Source of the DNA: Paenibacillus silviterrae
Lineage (GTDB): Bacteria > Bacillota > Bacilli > Paenibacillales > NBRC-103111
Reading direction: 5' to 3'
Assembly (NCBI RefSeq): GCF_030167925.1
Contig: NZ_JASKUT010000001.1
Location: forward strand, 4,734,501 to 4,798,500
DNA length: 64,000 bases
Shown here: positions 17,011-25,127 of the stretch, one piece after another
Numbering within the stretch: position 1 is the stretch's first letter
How the letters are laid out: every line of letters starts with the position of its first letter
Position numbers and translations under genes: made by a program
The notes under the pieces: model-generated
What the model saw: the letters and a program-made list of their open reading frames with translations, nothing else
Told to the model about the DNA's origin: nothing
Databases searched by the model: none

Positions 17011-17030
17011 TACTGGACTTTGGTCCAGTA
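17011..17030 (+). promoter_or_regulatory. Perfect palindrome, candidate LiaR operator
   Basis: TACTGGAC-TTTG-GTCCAGTA is a perfect 8-4-8 inverted repeat, ending 22 bp upstream of the -35 box of the Lia-type operon. This is where an activating response regulator such as LiaR binds in Bacillus. The regulator is encoded at the end of the same operon. Confidence 0.65.
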
Positions 17031-17052
17031 TCAAAAACCGCCGCAGGTCCGT

Positions 17053-17080
17053 TTTGGAAAGCCGCCCAAAACCCTAGAAT
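17053..17080 (+). promoter_or_regulatory. Sigma-A-type promoter of the Lia operon
   Basis: TTTGGA (17053-17058), a 16-bp spacer and TAGAAT (17075-17080). A second inverted repeat GTTTTGG-N8-CCAAAAC (17051-17072) overlaps the -35 box and spacer and may be another protein site. The weak -35 suits a promoter that needs an activator. Confidence 0.5.
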
Positions 17081-17127
17081 AAAGACATAAGCAAACGACA
17101 TCACAACGAAAGGCGGTGAGTACACAA

Positions 17128-17424
17128 ATGAAACTAACTCGAAACAGCGGATTGGCACTTCTGCTTATCTTCTTCGGCTCGTTGATCATTCTAAACAAAA
17201 TCGGCGTGCATACGGGGCACCTGATGGGCTGGCTGTTCCCGGCTGCGATGGTCGGCCTCGGCTATCTCGGAATCAAGAACGGACGCACGGCGATCGGTTG
17301 GATTCTGATGGGCCTCGGCGGGATCATCCTGCTGGGCAAGCTATCCGGGTTCTTCGCCATCCTGATCGCGATCGGGTTGATCGTTTACGGGATTTCGATG
17401 CTTCGCGGCAAGTCGTGGGTATAA
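17128..17424 (+). CDS. liaI: LiaI-like small membrane protein
   Basis: 98 residues from ATG 17128, with AGGCGGTGA 8 nt upstream; a GTG at 17116 is too close to that site. Four hydrophobic segments with glycines (SGLALLLIFFGSLIIL, GWLFPAAMVGLGYLGI, GWILMGLGGIILLG, AILIAIGLIVYGI) resemble the LiaI/LiaF N-terminal membrane domain (DUF5668). LiaI anchors the PspA homologue LiaH to the membrane during envelope stress in Bacillus. As the first gene of the operon it fits this role; the symbol rests on position and topology. Confidence 0.78.
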   Translation: MKLTRNSGLALLLIFFGSLIILNKIGVHTGHLMGWLFPAAMVGLGYLGIKNGRTAIGWILMGLGGIILLGKLSGFFAILIAIGLIVYGISMLRGKSWV

Positions 17425-17481
17425 CGTAGCCCCAAGGTTGCAAACAGATAGATCACTAATTTGGAAAAGGTGGTAGAAGGA

Positions 17482-18162
17482 ATGAGCTTAGGGAAACGAT
17501 TCCGTGATCTGACGGTAGCTTCTTTCAATGAGATGCTGGAAAACTCGGAGGACCCGGTACGGCTGATCGACAAGTACCTCGCCTCCCAGTCCGAGCAAAT
17601 TCGCGAGTCGGAGCGGCTCTTGCAGCAGTGTTTGTCCCATGCGGCATCGCTTCGCCAGCAGTACACGTCGGCGGAGCAGCTCAAAGCGCGCCGCGAGCAG
17701 CAAGCCCTGCTGGCCTTGAAGGCCGGCGAGGATGAAGTGGCACGCCTTGCTTTGCAAGAAAAGCTACAACAGGAAGAGAAGGCTGGACAGTATAAGGCGC
17801 TGTACGAGCAAAGCAAGCTCGGCATCGTGGAGCTGGAGGAGCAAATCCAGCAGCTGAAGGCCGATTTCGATGAGATTGCCTCGAAGCGTACTTATTATAT
17901 TGCAAGATTGGAGTCCGTAAGACTGCAGCAGCGCATGAACGAGCGGCTTCGTCAAGTGGGCGGAGTGCCGTCGCCAAGATTGTTCGATCGGCTGGAGGAG
18001 CGCGTAAGCGACATGGAAATTACGGCACGCACGCTCCGCGAAGTGCGGGGGCAAGTGCGCGACGCCTGGACAACAGCCAGTACGGCAGCGTCCAGCGCGC
18101 TCGAGCAGGAAATGTCGAAGCTGCGGCAAAAGCTGGAGAAGGAGGGCTGGATGCGGCCATGA
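17482..18162 (+). CDS. PspA/IM30-family protein, first paralogue
   Basis: 226 residues from ATG 17482, preceded by AAGGTGG. The sequence is almost entirely charged coiled coil, as in PspA/IM30/LiaH, with the N-terminal amphipathic helix LGKRFRDLTVASFNEMLENSEDP and the conserved ARREQQALLALKAGEDE region. PspA proteins form ESCRT-III-like rings on damaged membranes. It lies between the LiaI-like gene and a PspC gene, which it overlaps by 4 bp. It is clearly diverged from the second PspA of the operon (18704-19393). Confidence 0.9.
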   Translation: MSLGKRFRDLTVASFNEMLENSEDPVRLIDKYLASQSEQIRESERLLQQCLSHAASLRQQYTSAEQLKARREQQALLALKAGEDEVARLALQEKLQQEEKAGQYKALYEQSKLGIVELEEQIQQLKADFDEIASKRTYYIARLESVRLQQRMNERLRQVGGVPSPRLFDRLEERVSDMEITARTLREVRGQVRDAWTTASTAASSALEQEMSKLRQKLEKEGWMRP

Positions 18163-18701
18163 CCAAATTGTACCGATCCCGCGTCGACCGCAAGCTGACC
18201 GGCTTGTGCGGCGGATTAGCGGAAGTCATGAACATCGATTCTACTTTGCTTCGTGTCATTGTGGTGGGTGCTACGATTTTATCCAGCGGAGCGGTCATCC
18301 CGTTCTACCTGCTGACGGCGCTGGTAGTGCCCAAGGAGCCTTGGAACGGCATCGGCGCCGGTCCTTATGGCTCGGCCTATGGCGGCGGACCTGCCGGACC
18401 CGGCGGTCCCGGCTTCGGGCATCAGTGGGGCCAGCATTTCGGCAGCTGGAAAGAGTGGAGGAAGGCGGAAAGATACTACCGCAAAGCACAGCGCTGCGGC
18501 TGGACGCCTCCTCATGAAGCAAGCTACGCCGGGGCGGCTTCGCAAGCTCCGCAGCAAGATACCGTGGAACAGAGCCATCTGGATGAAATGATGAAGGATA
18601 TTGAGAAGAAGGCCATGTGGAAAGAGATCGAAGAGCTGCGCGCTAAAGTAGCGCAATATGAAAAACAAAACCAATCCAACCAAACTAAAGGAGATGTGTA
18701 A
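18159..18701 (+). CDS. PspC-domain envelope-stress membrane protein
   Basis: 180 residues; the start overlaps the upstream stop (ATGA). Residues 1-60 are a PspC domain ([20 protein letters not shown]... then a transmembrane helix [21 protein letters not shown]). A Gly/Pro-rich linker (about 65-90) follows, and then a charged helical C-terminus that may contact PspA. PspC senses or transmits membrane stress in the Psp system. Its insertion between two PspA genes mixes Psp and Lia logic. Confidence 0.9.
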   Translation: MTKLYRSRVDRKLTGLCGGLAEVMNIDSTLLRVIVVGATILSSGAVIPFYLLTALVVPKEPWNGIGAGPYGSAYGGGPAGPGGPGFGHQWGQHFGSWKEWRKAERYYRKAQRCGWTPPHEASYAGAASQAPQQDTVEQSHLDEMMKDIEKKAMWKEIEELRAKVAQYEKQNQSNQTKGDV

Positions 18702-18703
18702 AC

Positions 18704-19393
18704 ATGGGTGTTTTTTCAAGAATTAAGGATATGACGAAGGCTTCGCTGCACGAGCTGCTGGATAAGGTGGAAGATCCGATTGTGATGCTGAACCAATACC
18801 TTCGCGATATGGAAGAGGAAATTGCGCAAGCGGAGGTTACGGTAGCACGCCAGATCGCCAATGAGCGCAAGCTGAAGCAGCGCCTGGAAGAAACGATCCG
18901 CCTGATCGCTCAGCGGGAAGAGCAGGCGAAGGAAGCGCTCAAGAACGGCGACGAGGCCGCAACGCGCCAGCTGCTGGAGCAGAAGCTGTATTACGAGGGC
19001 AAAATCAGCGAGTATACCGACATGCACGAGCAGTCCAAAGTGCAAGCGGCGGAGCTTGTTCAGCAGCTGCATGAGATGAAGGATGCCTACTACCAAATGC
19101 GCAACAAGCGCAGCGAGCTCGTGTCCCGTGCCCAGCTGGCGAAGGCGAAGAAGCAAATGGCGGAAGTGACGGCGAACAATGTGATCGAAGGCGGCCAAGC
19201 GGTGAAAGGCTTCCGCCGCATGGAAGAGAAGATCATGGCGCTTGAGGTGGAAGCGGAAATCGCTCGTACTCCATACACCGGCAGTGCTTATGCAGGCTAC
19301 GGCGGCGCATCCACGGTTGATACAGCTAAACAGCAGCGGATCGACGATCAGCTGGCGCAGCTGAAAGAGAAGCTGTCGGCTGAACAAGCGTAA
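18704..19393 (+). CDS. liaH: PspA/LiaH-family membrane-stress protein, second paralogue
   Basis: 229 residues, a typical LiaH/PspA. The N-terminal helix [21 protein letters not shown] and [19 protein letters not shown] are the signature of the family, followed by a long coiled coil. It starts 2 bp after the PspC stop. In Bacillus, LiaH is the main effector of the LiaFSR response to lipid II-binding antibiotics. A terminator-like hairpin 60 bp downstream separates it from liaF. Confidence 0.93.
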   Translation: MGVFSRIKDMTKASLHELLDKVEDPIVMLNQYLRDMEEEIAQAEVTVARQIANERKLKQRLEETIRLIAQREEQAKEALKNGDEAATRQLLEQKLYYEGKISEYTDMHEQSKVQAAELVQQLHEMKDAYYQMRNKRSELVSRAQLAKAKKQMAEVTANNVIEGGQAVKGFRRMEEKIMALEVEAEIARTPYTGSAYAGYGGASTVDTAKQQRIDDQLAQLKEKLSAEQA

Positions 19394-19452
19394 GCGGCTT
19401 TCATGAAAAATACACTTTGAGCCTGTCAATCAAGTATGATATGCTATGAAAG

Positions 19453-19490
19453 GCCATAGAGGGCATGATTTCCAGCCGCTATGGCTTTTT
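19453..19490 (+). terminator. Internal attenuating terminator between liaH and liaF
   Basis: GCCATAG (19453-19459) pairs with CTATGGC (19479-19485), followed by TTTTT. With liaFSR downstream on the same strand and no clear second promoter, it probably lowers read-through, so that effector genes are made in excess over regulatory genes, as described for liaIH/liaFSR in Bacillus. Confidence 0.72.
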
Positions 19491-19530
19491 GTACCACTAC
19501 CTGAGAACCGACAAAAGGGGGGCGACACGG

Positions 19531-20178
19531 ATGAAACACAGCAACCGCAACATTGCGCTGATCTTGATCGGGGCCGGCTTGTTCCTGCTGCTCGACAATC
19601 ACTTCAGCTTCTTTACCGTCGTTGCCCTCTTTCTTTTATTGATAGGCGTTCACAAAATACGCTCGGGAGCTACACGCAAGGGCTACATCATGATGGCGAT
19701 CGCGCTGCTGCTTCTGGTAGGCGGCAACCTGCCGCTTATCATCGCGGTGGTGCTGATCTCCCTCGGCTTTTTCTATGTGAGATCAAGGCAGATCCAGAGA
19801 GATGAGCAGCATGTGCAGAAGCAAAGCCTCATTGAAAGCATCCGTTGGGGCCGCGATCCCTGGATTCTGCGTAACATGTCCATCTGGAACGTGCTCGGTG
19901 AGCTGCAGATGGATTTGACCTATGCGATCCCTGAGCAGAAGGAAACGACGATCGTCCTGCAGGGCGTTATCGCAGATATTGATCTGATCGTGCCTGAGGA
20001 CATTGGCATATCGGTCACAGCTTCGGTGTTGTTTGGGCAGGCGCATATCGGCACCCATAAGGAAGCGGGCATACTCAACAAGGTCGTATGGCAGTCGCCG
20101 AATTATTATTCCGCGGACCGTCAAGTGAAACTTATGATTTCGTACGTCGTAGCAGATATAGATATCAAAATCGTGTAA
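19531..20178 (+). CDS. liaF: LiaF-like inhibitor of the LiaS/LiaR pathway
   Basis: 215 residues from ATG 19531, preceded by AAAAGGGGGG; earlier in-frame starts lie in the terminator. The N-terminal half has several hydrophobic helices (about 7-20, 25-40, 50-65, 66-80). The C-terminal half is the soluble DUF2154 beta domain with WNVLGELQMDLTYAIPE and the repeated IADIDLIVPEDIG/VVADIDIKIV pattern typical of LiaF/YvqF. LiaF keeps the LiaS kinase off without stress. Position before liaS and liaR is canonical. Confidence 0.92.
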   Translation: MKHSNRNIALILIGAGLFLLLDNHFSFFTVVALFLLLIGVHKIRSGATRKGYIMMAIALLLLVGGNLPLIIAVVLISLGFFYVRSRQIQRDEQHVQKQSLIESIRWGRDPWILRNMSIWNVLGELQMDLTYAIPEQKETTIVLQGVIADIDLIVPEDIGISVTASVLFGQAHIGTHKEAGILNKVVWQSPNYYSADRQVKLMISYVVADIDIKIV

Positions 20179-20201
20179 ATCTCAAGTGGAGGCGTAAGTC
20201 G

Positions 20202-21284
20202 ATGGGCGGCCACGGGCAGGAGAAACGTCTGACCAACATGATATGGCGAAGTATGGCGGAGTCGATTGGGCTCAGCCTTGTTTTGTTTGCCGTCGTGGTG
20301 TACTTTCTCAGCTCGAACGGGTATATGGTTCCCTTCGCGTCGTGGCAGGAGGGGGTTCGGCTTAGCTTGACCCTGATTACCATGGTCGTGATCATCGGCG
20401 GAATTTACGGGCTTTGGACGAGCAGCCGGACGAAGCGGCGGCTGGAGCTGCTGAGGGAAGTAATGCTGTCTCTGGAAAAAGGGAACCTCAGCCGCTCCGT
20501 CCCGCCTCTCGGAGAGGACGAAATCGGACGCCTCGGAGAGCAGCTCAACTCCATTACGAAAAAATGGGAGGAGCAGGTCAGTTCGCTCCAGCGTCTGTCG
20601 AGCAATAATGCGCAGCTCGCCCAGAAGGCGAAGTACTCCGCGATCGTGGAGGAGCGGCAGAGGCTGGCCAGAGAGCTGCATGATGCGGTGAGCCAGCAGC
20701 TGTTCGCGATCTCGATGACGGCAACGGCGGTGGGCCGTACGTTCGAGAAGGATCTGGACAAGGCGCAGCGGCAAATTCATCTGATAGAGGAGATGGCCTC
20801 CGTCGCTCAGTCTGAGATGCGCGCGCTGCTGCTGCACCTGCGCCCTGTGCATCTAGAAGGGAAGCGGCTGTCAGAGGGATTGCTTGAGCTGCTCCAGGAG
20901 CTGTCGGCGAAGGTGCCGATGGAGATCTCCTCGGAGATCGAGGAGGACATTCGGCTGCCGAAGGGGATCGAGGATCACCTGTTCCGGATCGTGCAGGAGG
21001 CGATGTCGAATGCGCTTCGCCATTCGAAGGCGACGAAGCTGGAGGTTCGTCTGAACCAGCCGTCGGCCGACGCGCTGCGCCTGCTTATACGGGACAACGG
21101 GGTCGGCTTCAATCTGGACGACAAGAAGCATTCGTCGTATGGCATCGTGACGATGAAGGAGCGGGTGAACGAAATCGGGGGCTCCTTGAATTTGATTACA
21201 GCCCCTGGCAAAGGCACCCGGATTGATATACGAGTTCCGATTATGGCGGAAGGAGGGCATGAGAGTGGAAGAGACGACGATTAA
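20202..21284 (+). CDS. liaS: LiaS-like sensor histidine kinase
   Basis: 360 residues from ATG 20202 (GGAGG 9 nt upstream). Two transmembrane helices (about 19-36 and 52-71) with a very short extracellular loop mark it as an intramembrane-sensing kinase. A HAMP domain, a HisKA_3 domain with phospho-acceptor His160 in [17 protein letters not shown], and a HATPase domain ([23 protein letters not shown]) follow. This is the NarL-type kinase architecture of LiaS/VraS. Its end overlaps the liaR start. Confidence 0.95.
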   Translation: MGGHGQEKRLTNMIWRSMAESIGLSLVLFAVVVYFLSSNGYMVPFASWQEGVRLSLTLITMVVIIGGIYGLWTSSRTKRRLELLREVMLSLEKGNLSRSVPPLGEDEIGRLGEQLNSITKKWEEQVSSLQRLSSNNAQLAQKAKYSAIVEERQRLARELHDAVSQQLFAISMTATAVGRTFEKDLDKAQRQIHLIEEMASVAQSEMRALLLHLRPVHLEGKRLSEGLLELLQELSAKVPMEISSEIEEDIRLPKGIEDHLFRIVQEAMSNALRHSKATKLEVRLNQPSADALRLLIRDNGVGFNLDDKKHSSYGIVTMKERVNEIGGSLNLITAPGKGTRIDIRVPIMAEGGHESGRDDD

Positions 21285-21912
21285 GGTGCTGCTGGTGGAT
21301 GATCATGAGATGGTGCGGATCGGGCTCGCGGCCGTTCTGAGTACAGAGGACGAAATTGAGGTGGTCGGCGAGGCCAGCAGCGGACAAGAGGGGATCCGGC
21401 TGGCGCTGGAATACAAGCCGGATGTCGTGCTGATGGATCTGGTCATGGAGGGCATGGACGGCATCGAGACGACACGCCGGCTGCTCCAGCAGCATCCGGA
21501 CTGCAAGGTCATCGTGCTGACCAGCTTCATCGACGATGAGAAGATTTATCCGGTCATTGAAGCGGGAGCATTCAGCTACCTGCTGAAGACGTCGCGTGCC
21601 GCGGAAATCGCGCAGGCGATACGTTCCGCCGTGAAGGGCCAGTCGGTACTGGAATCGCAGGTGGCTTCCAAGCTCATGAATCGATTCCGCCAGCCGAAGG
21701 CGGCGGTACAGCCGCATGAGGAGCTGACCGAGCGCGAGATGGAGGTGCTTCGTCTGATCGCCTCAGGGAAGTCCAACCAGGATGTGGCTGACGAGCTCTT
21801 CATCGGAGTGAAGACGGTCAAATTCCATGTAACGAATATACTGGCTAAGCTGGGCGTGGAGGATCGGACGCAGGCTGCCATCTATGCTTTTAAACATGGT
21901 CTTGTCGAGTAA
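21265..21912 (+). CDS. liaR: LiaR-like response regulator
   Basis: 215 residues from GTG 21265, 8 nt after AGGAGG; the in-frame ATG at 21259 is only 2 nt from that site. The receiver domain has the acidic pair in [10 protein letters not shown] and phospho-acceptor Asp58 in [12 protein letters not shown], and the C-terminus is a LuxR-type HTH ([35 protein letters not shown]). It overlaps liaS by 20 bp. Its likely target is the palindrome at 17011 upstream of the operon. Confidence 0.95.
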   Translation: MEETTIKVLLVDDHEMVRIGLAAVLSTEDEIEVVGEASSGQEGIRLALEYKPDVVLMDLVMEGMDGIETTRRLLQQHPDCKVIVLTSFIDDEKIYPVIEAGAFSYLLKTSRAAEIAQAIRSAVKGQSVLESQVASKLMNRFRQPKAAVQPHEELTEREMEVLRLIASGKSNQDVADELFIGVKTVKFHVTNILAKLGVEDRTQAAIYAFKHGLVE

Positions 21913-21932
21913 GATGTGACCAATTGATGAAC

Positions 21933-21968
21933 AAATCGCCGGAGTTTCAACTTTGGCGGTTTTTTTTA
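21933..21968 (+). terminator. Terminator of the Lia operon
   Basis: AAATCGCC (21933-21940) pairs with GGCGGTTT (21955-21962) around an inner AGTT/AACT stem; the T run continues to 21967. Confidence 0.85.
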
Positions 21969-22057
21969 TTAACAAAGTGAAAGTTTTGCAGGGGTACTAC
22001 CGTCTATATAGATAAAGGATGTATGTTTGACACGACGAGGAAGGGGCTGACGTCCGT

Positions 22058-22351
22058 ATGTCCGCACTGCAAGTGAAAAGAGAACGTGCCGAATTCGGAG
22101 AGGAACTCTTGCCGGATCAGAAAGCGGATGTCCTTAGAGTGCATGAAGCATACTGCTATCAGGTTGCCTATTATGTGCTGCAGGATGCATCGGGAGCCCA
22201 GCAGGCCGCCAAGTTCGCGCTTATCGAGCTGTTCCGTCGGGAATGCTTCTTCCTGCTGAACGAATCCGGGCAGCAGAAAGAAGTTAAATCTGCGGCAATC
22301 CGTTGCTCGCTTCAGATACGGAAGGAACGGCTGGCTGGCACCTCACGCTAA
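22058..22351 (+). CDS. Small protein, unknown; weak resemblance to sigma-factor region 2
   Basis: 97 residues, with GAGGAAGGGG upstream. The segment HEAYCYQVAYYVLQDASGAQ followed by AAKFALIELFRRECFF resembles the start of sigma-70 region 2 in ECF factors, where a YxxxVYRxAYxxLxD-like pattern is common. No region 4 is present, so it is not a functional sigma factor. Two cysteines are present. It may be a truncated ECF derivative or an unrelated small protein. Confidence 0.5.
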   Translation: MSALQVKRERAEFGEELLPDQKADVLRVHEAYCYQVAYYVLQDASGAQQAAKFALIELFRRECFFLLNESGQQKEVKSAAIRCSLQIRKERLAGTSR

Positions 22352-22372
22352 TTTGTTGAGAGGACCGAATTC

Positions 22373-22555
22373 TGCAATTCAGCACAATTGGAGAGAGCTG
22401 TAAGGGACTTGAGCAGGGATTTCTGCAAAAGCGCAGCTTTGGAATCCGTAAACCATCGAATCGTAGCCAATAGGCACGTTGAAAGCTGCGTTTTAGCACA
22501 ATTCCTTAATGGAAACGGATCTAGCCGTCGAAAAGTTGCATAAAAGCACAAATTC
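22373..22555. repeat. Intergenic repeat with the same ~113-bp two-module spacing
   Basis: Four short elements with a TGC...GC(A) core start at 22373, 22424, 22487 and 22537 (for example TGCAATTCAGCACAATT, TGCGTTTTAGCACAATTC, TGCATAAAAGCACAAATTC). Their spacing alternates 51, 63 and 50 nt, so the unit is 113-114 bp, as at 12.7 and 61.3 kb. The rest of the 22352-22674 gap holds only the terminator at its right end. Confidence 0.6.
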
Positions 22556-22620
22556 AAGTCGGAGTCCTCTGGGGGAAGCCTCTGCTTGGCTGCGAGTGCC
22601 TATCCGACAAGTAAAATAAA

Positions 22621-22670
22621 CATCCCGGGTCCATCCTTCCTTTCGGGCAAAAAAGGATGGATCCGGGATG
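22621..22670. terminator. Strong terminator hairpin downstream of the FliD-like gene
   Basis: CATCCCGGGTCCATCCTT (22621-22638) pairs with AAGGATGGATCCGGGATG (22653-22670) with one mismatch. Read on the minus strand it is followed by TTTATTTT, fitting termination of the minus-strand gene just to its right. Confidence 0.85.
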
Positions 22671-22674
22671 TTCT

Positions 22675-23967
22675 CTAAAAATGATGATTCATCAGTGTCC
22701 CCGTCCACGGCACCGGCAAATACCGCTGGAGCGGCGGGGCATACATCGGGTTATACTGGTAGTTCGTCAAGGATGTGTATGGTGACGTATGCACGTTGAG
22801 TAACGCGAAGGAGGGGGCGCCCGTCAGCTTATCGGCGAGCTTGCTTAGCTGTGAGGGAAGACCGCTTGCGCCGATGAGTTCCTGCCGAATGGCGTCGTAG
22901 TCTTCCTCCAAACGCCGCTGCAGCCCAGATGCGCCCAGGTCCAGCCTAAGCGATCCGTCACTGCGCTTGTCGATCCCGAGGAGCTCTAGGCTCCGCTCGG
23001 GCAAAGCCCGTTCCATGGCGCGAGTGACGGCAGGGCTTAGTAAGGCACCTGCTTCCTCAGCAGCGGCTGCAAGCCCGTTATAGGCCTCGACAAGCTTTGC
23101 GATCTGCTTCACTACGGCATCGTTGTCCGGCGTCACCTGCAGAGTTACGGGGCCCTCCGTCGCCTTGGTCCAGAAAGCCGTAACTTGTTCGCCGCCGAGC
23201 CTGACGCTGTTCGAATCCGACGAAACCGCCGGGCCGCCGTTGACCCGGAAGCGTGCATTCTCCGCTTCTCGTTCCACGTTAGCAAGGCCGGTCGCATCAA
23301 CCGCATTGCCCGTCTCGTCCTTCAAGGAGAACGCATGCCCCTTGCCCGTATCATCCGCCGTGAGTTCCAGTCTTACCGTGCTGTTCGTCGTATCCCGCGC
23401 GAGGATAGCGGTCACGCCCATGTCGGCCGCGTTAATGACCCGGCGAATTTTCCCAAGGGCCTGCTCATTCGTTTCTCCGCTCCAGAAGTCCACTCGAAAC
23501 GTCTTAGTCGTAGCCCCGGCCGTCAGGGAAAAGCGATGGCTTCCCGCCTCTACAGAGGACGGAGCCAGCCGTGACAGCGCGGCCCCTGTATTCTTCTGCG
23601 AAACGGCCGCTTGATCAACCTGCAGAGTGAACGATTGCAGCTCCGCATGATCCTTCGCCTGCGCGGCCACCGCATGGGAATTGCCGGTCACCTTGCGCCG
23701 GTCGAGGGCGGAGGCTCCTGTAGTTGAACGCACATCGTCCGACGCCAGCTTCAGGCTGTGCGCCGATTTCAGCAGGGAGGCTAGGCTTTGGGCCGACGTC
23801 TCGGCATACCTCTCATATGCATAACGATAAAAAGGAGCGTTCGCCGGGGGAAGATTAGGGTTTAAAAAGGCGTATTTTTCCTGCCTCTTGTCCCGTTCGA
23901 GATCCATCAAATACCAAAGAGACGTTGTCTGATACGTTCGGGTAACCTTGGGAACCGATGTATCCAT
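22675..23967 (-). CDS. Orphan FliD-like (flagellar cap-related) protein
   Basis: 430 residues from ATG at 23965-23967 (GAGGTGAT upstream; a GTG at 23976 lies on that site). The central part (about 140-215) has the flagellin hook-IN pattern HRFSLTAGATTKTFRVDFWS and later VTLQVTPDNDAVVKQIAKLV and YNGLAAAAEEAGALLSP, which match the FliD C-terminal domain. The usual FliD N-terminal GLDT motif is absent and the last ~70 residues are Tyr/Pro-rich. No other flagellar gene is nearby. It may be a diverged cap paralogue or a surface protein. Confidence 0.72.
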   Translation of the reverse strand: MDTSVPKVTRTYQTTSLWYLMDLERDKRQEKYAFLNPNLPPANAPFYRYAYERYAETSAQSLASLLKSAHSLKLASDDVRSTTGASALDRRKVTGNSHAVAAQAKDHAELQSFTLQVDQAAVSQKNTGAALSRLAPSSVEAGSHRFSLTAGATTKTFRVDFWSGETNEQALGKIRRVINAADMGVTAILARDTTNSTVRLELTADDTGKGHAFSLKDETGNAVDATGLANVEREAENARFRVNGGPAVSSDSNSVRLGGEQVTAFWTKATEGPVTLQVTPDNDAVVKQIAKLVEAYNGLAAAAEEAGALLSPAVTRAMERALPERSLELLGIDKRSDGSLRLDLGASGLQRRLEEDYDAIRQELIGASGLPSQLSKLADKLTGAPSFALLNVHTSPYTSLTNYQYNPMYAPPLQRYLPVPWTGTLMNHHF

Positions 23968-24051
23968 ACGAATCACCTCATTCCGTTCTCATCATCTTAA
24001 TTTCATTATAACCGAGCCCCGATTTACCGTAAATTGGTTTGTGAAACGTTC

Positions 24052-24081
24052 TTGACACTTCACACAAGGCTGAGATATGAT
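24052..24081 (+). promoter_or_regulatory. Sigma-A promoter
   Basis: TTGACA (24052-24057), 18-bp spacer, TATGAT (24076-24081). It faces the small membrane protein gene at 24115 and the GNAT gene behind it. Confidence 0.7.
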
Positions 24082-24114
24082 GATTTATCAACCTATCATA
24101 AGGAACGTGTAGGC

Positions 24115-24204
24115 ATGAACTGGATTCAAATCATCGTCATTGCAGCCGTGATTATAGCTTGCGTATTATTTATGGCGTTCGTCGGAAAGAAATATCTGAA
24201 ATAG
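24115..24204 (+). CDS. 29-residue single-helix membrane peptide
   Basis: ATG at 24115, 34 bp after a near-consensus promoter, opens a 29-codon frame that stops with TAG at 24202. The peptide is one hydrophobic helix (IQIIVIAAVIIACVLFMAFV) with a GKKYLK tail, which suggests an inner-membrane mini-protein with the basic end inside. The ribosome site (AAGGA, about 12 nt away) is mediocre. It resembles no named family I can cite. Confidence 0.5.
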   Translation: MNWIQIIVIAAVIIACVLFMAFVGKKYLK

Positions 24205-24276
24205 CCTATAACCGTTGCCGCGAGCTCAACATAAAATGGATTATTCCATTATGTGGGGCGGACGGAGGCGGTACCG

Positions 24277-24720
24277 ATGCTGCGCAAACGCATCCCAAGA
24301 CAGGACGACGGAACGATCTTTCATTTGGTCAATCGGCTGCTCGTGCCTTTTGCCAGAGAGGCCAGGCCGAACTTGAGCTTCACGCTAAGCACGCTGAGAA
24401 ATCGGCTGAAGCACTGCAGCACGTATGTACAAACAGCACCGAGCAGAGCCGTGATCGGCTTCATCTCTTTGAGATCGGGACGGGACATCTTGCTCGTAGA
24501 TATGCTGGCCGTCGATCCGAGATATCAAGGCAGAGGCATCGGCGGCACACTGTTGAAGCAAGCCGAGCGGGTGGCACTGCGCTCCGGCAGCCGCAGCGTC
24601 GGGTTATGGGTCGATGAAAGCAACCGGAAGGCCCAGAGCTTTTACCAAGCCAAAGGATTTTCGGCGGTTCAGTATGAGCCGCGGATTCGCTGTTATTTTC
24701 TCATTAAAGATATAAGGTAA
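24277..24720 (+). CDS. GNAT-family N-acetyltransferase
   Basis: 147 residues from ATG 24277, with GGAGGCGG upstream; a GTG at 24253 is less likely. The acetyl-CoA motif is VDMLAVDPRYQGRGIGGTLL, followed by VGLWVDESNRKAQSFYQAKG, both standard for GNAT motif A/B. Substrate unknown; the sequence is compatible with protein (RimI-like) or small-molecule acetylation. A bidirectional terminator follows. Confidence 0.88.
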   Translation: MLRKRIPRQDDGTIFHLVNRLLVPFAREARPNLSFTLSTLRNRLKHCSTYVQTAPSRAVIGFISLRSGRDILLVDMLAVDPRYQGRGIGGTLLKQAERVALRSGSRSVGLWVDESNRKAQSFYQAKGFSAVQYEPRIRCYFLIKDIR

Positions 24721-24722
24721 TG

Positions 24723-24778
24723 AAAAACCAAGGCATGCGAGAGCTCAGAAAGAGTCTCCGCTTCAGCCTTGGTTTTTT
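24723..24778. terminator. Bidirectional terminator between convergent genes
   Basis: AAAAACCAAGGC (24723-24734) pairs with GCCTTGGTTTTT (24766-24777). A-rich and T-rich outer ends make it usable from both directions, as the convergent genes require. Confidence 0.8.
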
Positions 24779-24788
24779 GATATTTCCC

Positions 24789-25127
24789 TTAAATTAAGAC
24801 AAAGAGCAGCGCGATCAAGGCAATATCGAGGACGATTCTTCCTCCCGGGTAAAAAGGTGGATACGGATAGGGAGCGAATGGATAGGCCGAGGTCGCGGCA
24901 TCTACGGGAGCCGTTTTTTTGCCTTTTTTCCCCTTGATGACGGCCTTGCCTTTCTTCTTGTTCTTCGTCGTAACGGCGACACTCGGGTCTTCGTTCAGAA
25001 TCAGCTGATCGTTCTCAAGTCGACTTAGAACCCCGAACACTTCCCCGCCGTCCTTCAAATAAATGAGTACCGGCTTCCCGTAATGCTCCTTGCAGCTGGC
25101 TTCGCAAATCGGATGAATCGGCTTCAC
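24789..25127 (-). CDS. Small protein with LSm-like start and C-terminal membrane helix
   Basis: 112 residues from a GTG at 25125-25127, which lies 9 nt after GGAGGT; an in-frame TTG at 25133 is also possible. The N-terminus (CKEHYGKPVLIYLKDGGEVF then GVLSRLENDQLILNED) looks like an Sm-like beta fold. It is followed by a Lys-rich stretch (KNKKKGKAVIKGKKGKK), a Pro/Tyr-rich spacer and a terminal hydrophobic helix (IVLDIALIALLFVLI). Similar short proteins occur in Bacillus relatives. Two N-terminal cysteines could bind metal. Function unknown; a spore-associated role is only a guess. Confidence 0.62.
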   Translation of the reverse strand: MKPIHPICEASCKEHYGKPVLIYLKDGGEVFGVLSRLENDQLILNEDPSVAVTTKNKKKGKAVIKGKKGKKTAPVDAATSAYPFAPYPYPPFYPGGRIVLDIALIALLFVLI

